Source: Salipiger bermudensis
Lineage (GTDB): Bacteria; Pseudomonadota; Alphaproteobacteria; Rhodobacterales; Rhodobacteraceae
DNA length: 64,000 nt
NCBI RefSeq assembly: GCF_020171625.1
Contig: NZ_JAIUZY010000005.1
Coordinates: 248,001 to 312,000, forward strand
Reading direction: 5' to 3'
Under the pieces are notes generated by a model. That model had not been told where the DNA came from, did not search any database, and saw only the letters and a program-made list of their open reading frames with translations. Below, piece by piece: positions 44,685 to 55,129 of this stretch. Numbering within the stretch: the stretch's first letter is position 1; each line of letters opens with the position of its first letter. Made by a program: the position numbers and the translations under genes.

Positions 44685-46085
44685 ATGGCGGATCTGACAT
44701 GCGACGTGGCCATCATCGGGGCCGGCACCGCCGGTCTTGCGGCGGAGCGGAACGCCCGCAAGCACGGGGCCAGCACGCTGCTGATCGACCCGGAATTCGC
44801 TGGCACGACCTGCGCCACGGTGGGCTGTATGCCCTCCAAGCTGCTGATCGCCGCCGCCCGGAGCGCGCACGGCGCGCGGCAGGCGGGGGTCTTCGGCGTC
44901 GAGACCGGCGAGGTCAGGATTGATGGCCCCGCCGTGCTGCGCCGGGTCTGCGAGCATCGCGACCGCTTTGCGCAGGCCACCCGCGACGGGATCATGGACC
45001 TGCCCGAAGAAATCCGGGTGCAGGCCCGCGCCCGCTTCACTTCCGCCACGACGCTCGAGCTCGATGACGGGCGGACGGTGGCCGCGAAGGCGGTGATCAT
45101 CGCCACGGGCTCGAGCCCGATGGTGCCGGGGCCTTACGCTGATCTTGGCGATCTGGCGCTGACCAACGAAACGGTGTTCGAGGAGGCCGACCTGCCCGAG
45201 AGCCTCGCGGTGATCGGCGGCGGCGTGATCGGCCTCGAGTTGGCGCAGGCCATGGCGCGGCTCGGCGTCCGCGTGGCGCTCTTCGACCGGGAGGAGATGC
45301 TGGGACAGGTCCGCTGCAAGAAGGTCCACGCGGCGCTGGAAGAGGCGATGGGGCGCGAGATGGCGCTTCATCTCGGCACCGACCCGCAGCCCTCCGAGCA
45401 GGACGGACGCGTGCGCATCGACTGGGACGGCGAGAGCGACACCTTCGACAAGGTGCTTGTCGCCACCGGGCGCCCGCCCAACGTCAAGGGTCTCGGACTC
45501 GAGACCACCGGCCTCGCGCTCGACGACAAGGGAATGCCCGAGATCGACCCCGAGACCCTGCAATGCGGCGAGGCGCCGATCTTCATGGTGGGCGACTCGA
45601 ATGCCGGGCGCCCGGTGCTGCACGAAGCCTCGGACGAAGGCGCGATTGCCGGGCGCAATGCCGTGGCCTACCCGGCGCTGGTGCGCTCCGAGCGCAAGGT
45701 CAACTTTGCCATCACCTTCACCGAGCCGCCGCTCGTGGCGATCGGCGACAGTCCCGATGACAGCGCCAAGATCGGCAGCGCCGATTACACCGATCAGGGC
45801 CGCGCGAAGGTCGATGCCCAGAACACCGGCCTTGCCCGGCTCTATGCCGCTGCGCCCGAGGGTCGACTGATCGGGGCGGATCTGTTCTGCCCGGGCGCCG
45901 ATCACATGGGCCACCTGCTGGTGCTGGCCATCGGCCAGAAGATGACCGCCGGGGACCTGCTCGACATGCCGTTCTACCACCCGACGCTCGAGGAAGGGCT
46001 CAAGGGCGCGCTGCGCGAGATCTGCCATGCCGTGCCGCTGAAGGTGCCGGGCGATCACGACACCGGCAATCCGCCGGGCGTCTAG
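44685..46085 (+). CDS. Dihydrolipoamide dehydrogenase-like flavoprotein
   Basis: The 466-residue protein is a pyridine nucleotide-disulfide oxidoreductase. It has VAIIGAGTAGLAAERNA (FAD) near the start, the redox-active disulfide in GTTCATVGCMPSK, and GGGVIGLELAQAM (NAD) near 185. FMVGDSNAGRPVLHEASDEG binds the second FAD part, and YHPTLEEGL carries the C-terminal His-Glu dyad. It resembles lipoamide dehydrogenase but is not next to any 2-oxoacid dehydrogenase gene, and the disulfide block differs from the usual GGTCLNVGCIPSK. It may serve another disulfide substrate. It lies between dapE and rnr. Confidence 0.82.
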   Translation: MADLTCDVAIIGAGTAGLAAERNARKHGASTLLIDPEFAGTTCATVGCMPSKLLIAAARSAHGARQAGVFGVETGEVRIDGPAVLRRVCEHRDRFAQATRDGIMDLPEEIRVQARARFTSATTLELDDGRTVAAKAVIIATGSSPMVPGPYADLGDLALTNETVFEEADLPESLAVIGGGVIGLELAQAMARLGVRVALFDREEMLGQVRCKKVHAALEEAMGREMALHLGTDPQPSEQDGRVRIDWDGESDTFDKVLVATGRPPNVKGLGLETTGLALDDKGMPEIDPETLQCGEAPIFMVGDSNAGRPVLHEASDEGAIAGRNAVAYPALVRSERKVNFAITFTEPPLVAIGDSPDDSAKIGSADYTDQGRAKVDAQNTGLARLYAAAPEGRLIGADLFCPGADHMGHLLVLAIGQKMTAGDLLDMPFYHPTLEEGLKGALREICHAVPLKVPGDHDTGNPPGV

Positions 46086-46176
46086 AGTGCGCAATCGCGG
46101 TGGGGTGCGGCAGCGGGCGGAGAAATCCGCCAGAATCGCCATGACGAGCCCCCCGCGCCGTGCTAGCTCAGGGCCC

Positions 46177-48489
46177 ATGAGCAAACTGCCGACCAAAGCG
46201 GATATCCTCGACTGGATTGCCGCGAACCCGACCCTCACCTCCAAGCGCGACATTGCCAAGGCTTTCGGCATCAAGGGCGCGGCGCGGATCGACCTCAAGC
46301 GCCTGCTTAAGGAGCTCGAGCAAGAGGGCCATCTGGAAAAGCGCAAGAAGACCTATCGCGACCCGGACCGCCTACCGCCCGTCACGGTGCTGCAGATGAA
46401 GGCCGCCGACGAGAATGGCGACCAGTTCGCGCAGCCCCTCGAATGGCATGGCGAAGGGGTCGAGCCGACCGTGCTCTTCGTGCCGCGCGCGACCGATCCG
46501 GCGCTAGGGGAGGGGGAGCGCATCCTCGCGCGGCTTCAGGTCGTGCAGGAGGCCGATCACAATTACGAGGCGCGGCTGATCCGTCGCATCGGGGCCAGCC
46601 CGCTCAAGGTTGTGGGCATCTTCCGCAAGGGCGCCGAGGGCGGGCGCATCCTGCCGATCGACAAGGGTTCGGACAAGGAATGGACGGTGGCGCCCGACGC
46701 CACCCACGGGGCGCAGGACGGCGAGCTGGTCGAGGCCGAGCAGGCCGGGCCGCGCGCCACCCGCATGGGCCTGCCGCGGGCGCGCATCGTGATGCGCCTC
46801 GGGGATCCCACGGCGCCGAGGGCGGTGTCGCTTATCGCCATCCACCAGCACGGCATCCCCGACGATTTCCCCGAGAAGGTACTGGCCGAGGCCGACGCGA
46901 TGAAGCCCGCCGGGCTCAAGGGCCGCACGGATCTGCGCGAGCTGCCGCTGGTCACCATCGACCCGCATGACGCGCGCGACCACGACGATGCCTGCTTCGC
47001 CGAACCCGACGACAATCCCAAGAACGAAGGCGGCCACGTGATCTGGGTCGCCATCGCCGACGTGGCGCATTACGTGCGCCCCGGCTCGGAGCTGGATCGC
47101 GAGGCCAAGAAGCGCGGCAATTCGAGCTATTTCCCCGACCGCGTCGTGCCGATGCTGCCCGACCGGCTGTCGGGCGATCTGTGCTCGCTGCACGAGGGCG
47201 TGCCGCGCGCCTGCCTCGCGGTGCGGATGGTGATCGATGCCGAGGGCAACAAGACATCGCACAAGTTCGTGCGCGGCCTGATGCGCTCGCCCGCCTCGTT
47301 GAACTACCAGGAGGTGCAGGCGGCGATCGACGGCGCGCCCAACGACAAGACCGGCCCGCTGCTCGAGCCGGTGCTCCAGCCGCTCTACGCCGCATATGCG
47401 GCGCTGCGCGAGGCCCGCGCCCGGCGCGAGCCGCTGGATCTCGACCTGCCCGAGCGCAAGGTGGTGCTGAGCGACGAGGGCAAGGTCACCTCGGTGAACT
47501 TCGTCGAGCGGCTCGATGCGCACAAGCTGATCGAGGAGTTCATGATCCTCGCCAACGTCTGCGCCGCCGAGACCCTGATCGCCAAGCGCACGCCGCTGCT
47601 GTTCCGCGTCCACGAGGAGCCGCCTGCGGACAAGCTCGAGAGCCTGCGCGAGACCGCTGACGCGGCGGGGCTGACGCTGGCCAAGGGGCAGGTGCTGAAG
47701 ACCGCGCATCTCAACAAGCTGCTGCACGACGCCGCCGGCAAGGAAGAGGCCGAGCTGATCAACATCGCCACCCTGCGCAGCATGACGCAGGCCTATTACA
47801 GCCCGAAGAATTTCGGCCATTTCGGCCTCGCGCTGCAGAACTACGCGCATTTCACCTCGCCGATCCGGCGCTATTCCGACCTGATCGTGCATCGCGGCCT
47901 GATCAAGGCGCATGGCTGGGGCGATGACGGGCTGAGCGAACACGAGATCGAGACGCTCGAGACCACCGCGCAGCACATCTCGGATACCGAGCGGCGCTCG
48001 ATGATGGCCGAGCGCGACACCAACGACCGCTACCTCGCGGCGTTCCTCTCGGACCGGATCGGGGCGGAGTTCGGTGGTCGGATCAGCGGCATCGCCAAGT
48101 TCGGCATCTTCGTGAAGCTCGACGAGACCGGCGCCGACGGGCTGGTGCCGATGCGCAATATCGGCAACGAGTATTTCCACTTCGACCGCGAGACCGGGAC
48201 ACTGATGGGGGCCGACACCGGCACCATCATCACGCTCGGCCAGCGGGTCCGGGTGAAGCTCGTCGAGGCGGCGCCGGTCACCGGCGGCATCGCGCTGGAT
48301 CTCCTTGAGCTCGAGAATGCCGAGATGCCGCGGGGCCGTGGCGCCGGCCGGCCCGGACGGGGCCGCGGGCGTGGCCCCGGTGGCGGCGGACGCCCGGGCG
48401 GGCCGCCGCGCCGCAAGGAGGCGAAGGCCAAGCGCAAGGACGCCAAGGTCAAGCGCAAGGTCACGCGGCGGCGCAACACCAAGAGCTGA
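46177..48489 (+). CDS. rnr: Ribonuclease R
   Basis: The 770-residue 3'-5' exoribonuclease degrades structured RNA. The N-terminal winged-helix part (1-75) begins KADILDWIAANPTLTSKRDIA. Cold-shock-type domains follow, and then the RNB catalytic domain with VTIDPHDARDHDDACFAEP, whose clustered Asp residues hold Mg2+. An S1 domain lies near 620-705 (GRISGIAKFGIFVKLDETGADG). The last 60 residues are a Gly/Arg/Lys-rich basic tail that likely binds RNA. I chose the ATG at 46177 because it opens the family domain; the frame is open 30 codons further upstream. Confidence 0.94.
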   Translation: MSKLPTKADILDWIAANPTLTSKRDIAKAFGIKGAARIDLKRLLKELEQEGHLEKRKKTYRDPDRLPPVTVLQMKAADENGDQFAQPLEWHGEGVEPTVLFVPRATDPALGEGERILARLQVVQEADHNYEARLIRRIGASPLKVVGIFRKGAEGGRILPIDKGSDKEWTVAPDATHGAQDGELVEAEQAGPRATRMGLPRARIVMRLGDPTAPRAVSLIAIHQHGIPDDFPEKVLAEADAMKPAGLKGRTDLRELPLVTIDPHDARDHDDACFAEPDDNPKNEGGHVIWVAIADVAHYVRPGSELDREAKKRGNSSYFPDRVVPMLPDRLSGDLCSLHEGVPRACLAVRMVIDAEGNKTSHKFVRGLMRSPASLNYQEVQAAIDGAPNDKTGPLLEPVLQPLYAAYAALREARARREPLDLDLPERKVVLSDEGKVTSVNFVERLDAHKLIEEFMILANVCAAETLIAKRTPLLFRVHEEPPADKLESLRETADAAGLTLAKGQVLKTAHLNKLLHDAAGKEEAELINIATLRSMTQAYYSPKNFGHFGLALQNYAHFTSPIRRYSDLIVHRGLIKAHGWGDDGLSEHEIETLETTAQHISDTERRSMMAERDTNDRYLAAFLSDRIGAEFGGRISGIAKFGIFVKLDETGADGLVPMRNIGNEYFHFDRETGTLMGADTGTIITLGQRVRVKLVEAAPVTGGIALDLLELENAEMPRGRGAGRPGRGRGRGPGGGGRPGGPPRRKEAKAKRKDAKVKRKVTRRRNTKS

Positions 48490-48629
48490 AGCCGGCCCGT
48501 CCGTGCCTCCCGGCAGTGCCGGGATGCGCGGGGCGGGCCTGCGGGCAGGGCGCCCTGCGGCGGTGGGCAACCGTTGTCGCGGGCGCCGGGTGCGCCGGCT
48601 TGTTTCGGCCTCGAACACCGTCGCCTCTT

Positions 48630-48658
48630 GCGGAATCGAATCGTGGAGCGTATATGCC
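48630..48658 (+). promoter_or_regulatory. Possible promoter of the rimP-nusA-infB operon
   Basis: TTGCGG and TATATG are 17 bases apart, roughly 100 bases before rimP and upstream of the attenuator-like hairpin. The match to the consensus is moderate. Confidence 0.4.
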
Positions 48659-48710
48659 CTTTTAACAGCGGCGCGTCGGGTCTCTCCCGAGGTTCCACCG
48701 GGAAAGATCG

Positions 48711-48733
48711 ACGGGCCGCGCGCCCGTTTTTTT
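48711..48733 (+). terminator. Attenuator-like terminator just before rimP
   Basis: A 6-bp GC-rich stem (48711-48716 with 48722-48727) runs into seven T residues and ends only 22 bases before the rimP ATG. A second weak stem (TCCCG/CGGGA, about 48685-48703) lies just upstream. Since it is inside the leader, it may regulate the operon rather than end rnr transcripts. Confidence 0.65.
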
Positions 48734-48755
48734 ATGCTCAATCGGACCCGGACTC

Positions 48756-49343
48756 ATGACCGACCTGATCGCCAAATCCGCCATCGACCGGCGCCTCGCC
48801 GAGATCGTCACCCCGGTCATCGAAGACCTCGGGTTCGAACTCGTGCGCCTGCGCCTGATGAGCGGCAAGACCGCAACGCTGCAGATCATGGCCGAACGCC
48901 CCGAGGGCGGCATCGAGGTCGATGAATGCGCCGACATCTCGACCGCCGTTTCGGCAGTGCTCGACGTCGAGGACCCGATTATCGATGCCTATGCGCTCGA
49001 GGTCTCGAGCCCCGGCATCGACCGCCCGCTGACCCGGCTCAAGGATTTCGACACCTACGAGGGCTACGAGGCCAAGATCGAGACTCAGGAGATGATCGAC
49101 GGCCGCAAGCGCTGGCGCGGTATTCTCGCCGGGGTCGAGGGCAGCGAAGTTCTCTTCAACATCGAGGGCGAGGGCGGCGAAGAGCAGACCATCGGCCTGC
49201 AATTCGACTGGCTCAGCGACGCCAAGCTGATCCTCACCGACGACCTGATCCGCGACATGCTGCGTGCCCGCAAGGCGCAGGAAGTGGACGAAGACCAATT
49301 CGACGAAATCCAGGCCGACGACGCGGCCGCTCAGGAGGAGTAA
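48756..49343 (+). CDS. rimP: Ribosome maturation factor RimP
   Basis: The 195-residue protein helps assemble the 30S subunit. The N-terminal domain has [18 protein letters not shown] and a D-E-C-A-D-I-S block. The hinge [20 protein letters not shown] is the clearest family signature, and the C-terminal SH3-like part ends in an acidic tail ([20 protein letters not shown]). It heads the operon rimP-nusA-ylxR-infB with a 7-bp gap to nusA, the usual bacterial order. A terminator-like leader hairpin precedes it. Confidence 0.94.
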   Translation: MTDLIAKSAIDRRLAEIVTPVIEDLGFELVRLRLMSGKTATLQIMAERPEGGIEVDECADISTAVSAVLDVEDPIIDAYALEVSSPGIDRPLTRLKDFDTYEGYEAKIETQEMIDGRKRWRGILAGVEGSEVLFNIEGEGGEEQTIGLQFDWLSDAKLILTDDLIRDMLRARKAQEVDEDQFDEIQADDAAAQEE

Positions 49344-49350
49344 GAAGAAA

Positions 49351-50979
<1,629 letters not shown>

Positions 50980-50983
50980 TCCG

Positions 50984-51637
50984 ATGAGCAGGGGCGGCCA
51001 GGACAAGGACCGGGCCGATGGCCCGGAGCGGCGCTGCATCGCCACAGGCGAGACGCAGCCCGCCAGCGGTCTGATCCGCTTCGTGATCGGGCCGGACAAT
51101 CAGGTCGTGCCCGATCTCGCAGGCAAGCTGCCCGGGCGCGGCATCTGGGTGACGTCTGACAAGGCGGCCCTCGAGAAAGCCGCGAGCAAGGGCCTTTTCG
51201 CCCGCGCCGCACGGGCACCGGTGACGGTGCCCGACGACCTGCCCACCCTGGTCGAGCAGATGCTCGCCCGCCGGGTGGTCGAGCTGCTGAGCCTCGCCCG
51301 CAAGTCCGGGCGCGCGGTGTCGGGCTACGAAAAGGTCAAGGGTATGCTTGGCAAGGAAGAAGCCGATGTGCTGCTTCAGGCCGAGGACGGATCGGCCAGG
51401 GGCAAGACCAAGCTGTCCACCCCGCAATGGGGATCCTATATCGGCTGGCTCACGGCGGACGAGCTGGGGCTGGCCTTCGGACGGGAAAAGGTGATACACG
51501 CGGCGCTTGGCGCTGGTGGACTCACGAAACGTGTTGTAGAGGAAGCCCAACGACTGAAGGGGCTGCGCGTCGGAAGGGCCGACGCGGCGACGGCAGCAGG
51601 GGCTGCCGGGGGCGGCAGGGGCCGCCGGAAAGGATAA
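50984..51637 (+). CDS. YlxR (DUF448)/L7Ae-type RNA-binding protein
   Basis: The 217-residue protein joins a YlxR-type domain (about 10-90, ERRCIATGETQPASGLIRF and LPGRGIWVTSD) with an L7Ae-like RNA-binding domain (about 95-185, VVELLSLARKSGRAVSGYEKV). This fusion is usual between nusA and infB in alphaproteobacteria. It probably binds RNA in transcription or translation; YlxR in other bacteria has been linked to gene regulation and RNase P. The tail is Gly/Arg-rich and basic. It starts 4 bases after nusA and ends 7 bases before infB. Confidence 0.88.
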   Translation: MSRGGQDKDRADGPERRCIATGETQPASGLIRFVIGPDNQVVPDLAGKLPGRGIWVTSDKAALEKAASKGLFARAARAPVTVPDDLPTLVEQMLARRVVELLSLARKSGRAVSGYEKVKGMLGKEEADVLLQAEDGSARGKTKLSTPQWGSYIGWLTADELGLAFGREKVIHAALGAGGLTKRVVEEAQRLKGLRVGRADAATAAGAAGGGRGRRKG

Positions 51638-51644
51638 GAGCTGA

Positions 51645-54170
51645 ATGAGCGATAACGACGGCAAGAAGACTTTGGGTGTTCGTGGCGGGGGTCCCCGTTC
51701 GGGATCCGTGAAGCAGAGCTTCAGCCACGGACGGACCAAGAACGTCGTGGTGGAGACCAAGCGCAAGCGCGTGGTTGTGCCCAAGCCCGGCGCCGGTGGC
51801 GCCAAGGGCTCCGGCGGCGTGCCGGGCGGGTCGGGTGGCAAGCGCCCGGCCGGGATCTCCGACGCGGAGATGGAACGTCGCCTGAAGGCGCTGAAGGCCG
51901 CCAAGGCCCGCGAAGCCGACGAACAGGCGGAACGCGAGGCCGTGGAAAAGGCCCGCGCCGAAGAGCGCGAGCGTATGCGCGCCGAGAAGGAACAGAAAGA
52001 GCGCGAGCAGCGCGAGGCCGAAGAGCGCGCCAAGGCGAAAGCCGAGGAAGAAGAGCGCAAGGCCCGCGAAGCCGCGGAAGCGGCCAAGAAGGCCGAAGCC
52101 GCAGCGTCGGCCCCGGCGGCCGATCCGGCCGGTGGTGCGGCCCGTGGCGGCGCCAAGCCGGCGGCAGGCGCCCCGGCAGGTGGCCCCGCAGGCCAGGCGC
52201 AGCAGCGCAAGGCCGACCGCGAGCGTGAAGAGCGCGGTCGTGGCGGTCGTGGTCGCGGTGGCGATGCCGGCAACCGTCGGTCCGGCAAGCTGACCCTGAA
52301 CCAGGCGCTTGGCGGCGAAGGCGGCCGGCAGAAATCCATGGCCGCGATGAAGCGCAAGCAAGAGCGTGCGCGTCAGAAGGCGATGGGTGGCAGCCAGCAG
52401 CGCGAGAAGGTCGTGCGCGACGTGCAGCTTCCCGAGGCGATCACTGTGGCCGAGCTGGCCAACCGGATGGCTGAGCGTGTGGCAGACGTGGTCAAGTCGC
52501 TGATGCAGAGTGGCATCATGGCGACCCAGAACCAGTCGATCGACGCCGACACCGCCGAACTGATCATCGAGGAATTCGGCCACCGCGTGACCCGCGTGTC
52601 CGCAGCCGACGTCGAGGACGTGATCAAGACCGTCGAGGACAAGCCGGAAGATCTCCTGCCGCGTCCGCCGGTCATCACGATCATGGGTCACGTCGACCAC
52701 GGCAAGACCTCGCTGCTCGACAAGATCCGCGAAGCCAACGTCACTTCCGGCGAGGCCGGCGGCATCACCCAGCATATCGGCGCCTACCAGGTGACGACCA
52801 AGGGTGGCGACGTGCTGACCTTCCTCGACACGCCCGGCCACGCGGCGTTCACCTCGATGCGCTCGCGTGGTGCTCAGGTGACCGACATCGTGGTGCTCGT
52901 GGTGGCGGCGGATGACGCGGTGATGCCGCAGACCGTCGAAGCCATCAGCCACGCGAAGGCGGCCGGCGTTCCGATGATCGTCGCGATCAACAAGGTCGAT
53001 AAGCCCGAGGCGAACCCGACCAAGGTGCGCACCGACCTGCTGCAGCACGAGGTGATCGTGGAGCAGATGTCCGGCGACGTGCAGGATGTCGAAGTGTCGG
53101 CCTATACCGGGCAGGGGCTCGACGAACTGCTCGAAGCCATCGCGCTGCAGGCCGAGGTTCTCGAACTGAACGCCAACCCGAACCGGGCCGCCGAAGGCGC
53201 CGTGATCGAAGCCCAGCTCGACGTGGGCCGTGGCCCGGTCGCGACGGTTCTGGTGCAGAACGGCACCCTGAAGCAGGGCGACATCTTCGTCGTGGGCGAG
53301 CAGTACGGCAAGGTCCGTGCGCTGATCAACGACAAGGGCGAGCGCGTCAGCGAAGCCGGTCCGTCGGTGCCCGTCGAGGTGCTTGGTCTCAACGGCACGC
53401 CCGAGGCCGGTGACGTTCTCAACGTGACCGCCACCGAGGCACAGGCCCGCGAGATCGCCGAGTACCGCGAACACGCCGCCAAGGAGAAGCGCGCCGCCGC
53501 CGGTGCCGCGACCACCCTTGAGCAGCTGATGATGAAGGCGAAGGACGACGAGAACGTCTCTGAGCTACCCATCGTGGTGAAGGCCGACGTGCAGGGGTCT
53601 GCCGAGGCCATCGTTCAGGCGCTCGAGAAGGTCGGCAACGACGAGGTCCGCGTGCGGGTCATCCACTACGGTGTGGGTGCCATCACCGAGACCGACATCG
53701 GCCTTGCCGAAGCGTCGGGTTGCCCGGTCATCGGCTTCAACGTCCGTGCCAACGCACCGGCCCGCAACAGCGCCAACCAGAAGGGCGTGGAGATCCGCTA
53801 CTACTCGGTGATCTACGACCTCGTGGACGACGTGAAGGCGGCGGCCTCCGGCCTGCTGTCGAACGAGATCCGCGAGAACTTCATAGGCTACGCCGAGATC
53901 CGGGAGGTCTTCAAGGTCTCCAACGTCGGCAAGGTCGCCGGCTGTCTCGTCACCGAGGGCGTTGCCCGCCGCTCCGCAGGTGTCCGCCTGCTGCGCGACA
54001 ACGTGGTGATCCACGAAGGCACGCTGAAGACGCTCAAGCGCTTCAAGGACGAGGTCTCCGAGGTCCAGTCGGGCCAGGAATGCGGTATGGCCTTCGAAAA
54101 CTACGACGACGTTCGCCCGAAGGATGTCATCGAGATCTTCGAGCGCGAGGAGATCGAGCGCTCGCTCTGA
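51645..54170 (+). CDS. infB: Translation initiation factor IF-2
   Basis: The 841-residue GTPase brings fMet-tRNA to the 30S start complex and promotes subunit joining. The first 250 residues are a charged Glu/Lys/Ala-rich helical and Gly/Arg-rich linker. The G domain shows [16 protein letters not shown] (G1), [10 protein letters not shown] (G2), [12 protein letters not shown] (G3) and NKVDKP (G4). Domains II to IV follow, ending in the initiator-tRNA-binding part ([20 protein letters not shown]). It closes the rimP operon and is followed by a terminator. Confidence 0.97.
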   Translation: MSDNDGKKTLGVRGGGPRSGSVKQSFSHGRTKNVVVETKRKRVVVPKPGAGGAKGSGGVPGGSGGKRPAGISDAEMERRLKALKAAKAREADEQAEREAVEKARAEERERMRAEKEQKEREQREAEERAKAKAEEEERKAREAAEAAKKAEAAASAPAADPAGGAARGGAKPAAGAPAGGPAGQAQQRKADREREERGRGGRGRGGDAGNRRSGKLTLNQALGGEGGRQKSMAAMKRKQERARQKAMGGSQQREKVVRDVQLPEAITVAELANRMAERVADVVKSLMQSGIMATQNQSIDADTAELIIEEFGHRVTRVSAADVEDVIKTVEDKPEDLLPRPPVITIMGHVDHGKTSLLDKIREANVTSGEAGGITQHIGAYQVTTKGGDVLTFLDTPGHAAFTSMRSRGAQVTDIVVLVVAADDAVMPQTVEAISHAKAAGVPMIVAINKVDKPEANPTKVRTDLLQHEVIVEQMSGDVQDVEVSAYTGQGLDELLEAIALQAEVLELNANPNRAAEGAVIEAQLDVGRGPVATVLVQNGTLKQGDIFVVGEQYGKVRALINDKGERVSEAGPSVPVEVLGLNGTPEAGDVLNVTATEAQAREIAEYREHAAKEKRAAAGAATTLEQLMMKAKDDENVSELPIVVKADVQGSAEAIVQALEKVGNDEVRVRVIHYGVGAITETDIGLAEASGCPVIGFNVRANAPARNSANQKGVEIRYYSVIYDLVDDVKAAASGLLSNEIRENFIGYAEIREVFKVSNVGKVAGCLVTEGVARRSAGVRLLRDNVVIHEGTLKTLKRFKDEVSEVQSGQECGMAFENYDDVRPKDVIEIFEREEIERSL

Positions 54171-54196
54171 TCGCTGCCGCATCGACGAAAAACAGG

Positions 54197-54230
54197 AACA
54201 CCCGGAGGGAAACCTCCGGGTGTTTTCATT
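54197..54230 (+). terminator. Terminator after infB
   Basis: A perfect 12-bp stem (54197-54208 with 54213-54224) around a GAAA loop is followed by TTCATT. It starts 26 bases after the infB stop. Confidence 0.88.
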
Positions 54231-54290
54231 TTCGTGAAACTGTCGTTCCTGCGGGCGTTGAATTGACGCTCGGCATTCCACCAGAAATGG

Positions 54291-54320
54291 AAAAGCCCGG
54301 AGCAGGCGCTCCGGGCTTTT
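54291..54320 (-). terminator. Terminator of the 42-residue gene
   Basis: A perfect 13-bp stem (54291-54303 with 54308-54320, loop AGGC) has AAAA on the left and TTTT on the right, so it works on both strands. It lies 28 bases after the stop of the small minus-strand gene. Confidence 0.82.
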
Positions 54321-54348
54321 CGCGAGAAATCAGAACTTGTCGTTCGGT

Positions 54349-54477
54349 TCAGGCGGCAACCGGGTTGCCGGTAAAGACCTGATTTCCGACGCGAACGGCA
54401 ATGCGACCGTCAGGGAGACTCTTTTCGAGAATGCCCTGAACCGAGACGCAGCTGCCAAGGATGATGGTACGCAGCAT
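54349..54477 (-). CDS. 42-residue small protein, function unknown
   Basis: The frame encodes 42 residues starting MLRTIILGSCVSVQGIL, continuing with RIAVRVGNQVF and ending in NPVAA. Its composition is strand-rich with one cysteine, and codon use is like that of the neighbours. A dedicated terminator follows and an AT-rich promoter-like region precedes it. I recall very similar small proteins in other Rhodobacteraceae without a function. No classic ribosome binding site is seen (GGGGAACCTAGAA before ATG). It converges with infB and lies about 160 bp downstream of mutT on the same strand. Confidence 0.65.
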   Translation of the reverse strand: MLRTIILGSCVSVQGILEKSLPDGRIAVRVGNQVFTGNPVAA

Positions 54478-54638
54478 TTCTAGGTTCCCCGATACGGATA
54501 TTACAGAAATATGAATACCGGCGAATCCTTAATCGAACCAGAAGAAATTTTGACATTTGCGCCTAATGACCTAGCGTCAGAGGCTTTTGAGACGCTTTTT
54601 CGTCGCCGCAGTGCAGAAATTTCTGGACTTTTCGTGCC

Positions 54639-55040
54639 TCAGAGCCAGTCGCGCAGGATCGGGATCAGGGGCACGTCGGCCGGGGGCATCGGGTAGGATT
54701 TCAGGTCGCGGGCGTGCACCCACTTCAGCGCCTGTCCCTCCTTCGACTGCGGCGTGCCCTGCCATTTGCGGCAGGCGAAGAGCGGCATCAGCAGGTGAAA
54801 GCTCTCGTAGGCATGGGAGGCGAAGGTCAGCGGCGCGAGGCAGCTTTCCCACGTGTCGATGCCAAGCTCTTCCTGCAATTCGCGGATCAGCGCCACCTCG
54901 GGGCTTTCGCCGGGCTCAACCTTACCGCCGGGAAACTCCCAGAGCCCCGCCATCGATTTGCCCTCGGGGCGCTGCGCCAGAAGGATGCGGCCGTCGGTGT
55001 CGATGAGCGCGACGGCGGAAACGAGGATGATCTTCGACAT
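54639..55040 (-). CDS. mutT: MutT-type 8-oxo-dGTP diphosphatase
   Basis: The 133-residue Nudix hydrolase would clean the nucleotide pool of 8-oxo-dGTP. The Nudix box spans residues 39-61 around GESPEVALIRELQEEL. The LLAQRPEGKSMAGLWEFPGGK start and the late SKEGQALKWVHARDLKSYPMPPAD part match the MutT group, not RppH. Start at MSKIILVS is clear. It is downstream of argJ on the same strand, separated by a 90-bp gap that contains an intergenic repeat copy. Confidence 0.88.
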   Translation of the reverse strand: MSKIILVSAVALIDTDGRILLAQRPEGKSMAGLWEFPGGKVEPGESPEVALIRELQEELGIDTWESCLAPLTFASHAYESFHLLMPLFACRKWQGTPQSKEGQALKWVHARDLKSYPMPPADVPLIPILRDWL

Positions 55041-55070
55041 AAGGGGCCTCCCGGCCCCGGGGTCAGGCCG

Positions 55071-55122
55071 GCGAGGGGCGCTGCCCCTCGCGCTCCCCGA
55101 GGTATTTCAGAACCAGAGAAAA
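55071..55122 (+). repeat. Dispersed intergenic repeat, copy C
   Basis: A perfect hairpin (GCGAGGGGC, loop GCT, GCCCCTCGC; 55071-55091) is followed by the core CTCCCCGAGGTATTTCAGAA then CCAGAGAAA (55093-55121). The same order of GC hairpin, TATTT core and AGA-rich end is seen at copy A (26361-26423). Confidence 0.55.
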
Positions 55123-55129
55123 GGTGGTG

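Noticed and set aside
54552-54557. A perfect TTGACA on the plus strand
   Set aside because: No -10 element is found at 16 to 18 bases and no plus-strand gene follows.
54511-54696. A 61-codon plus-strand frame upstream of mutT
   Set aside because: It overlaps the 3' end of mutT and shows no ribosome binding site or domain; the AT-rich part is better read as the promoter region of the small minus-strand gene.
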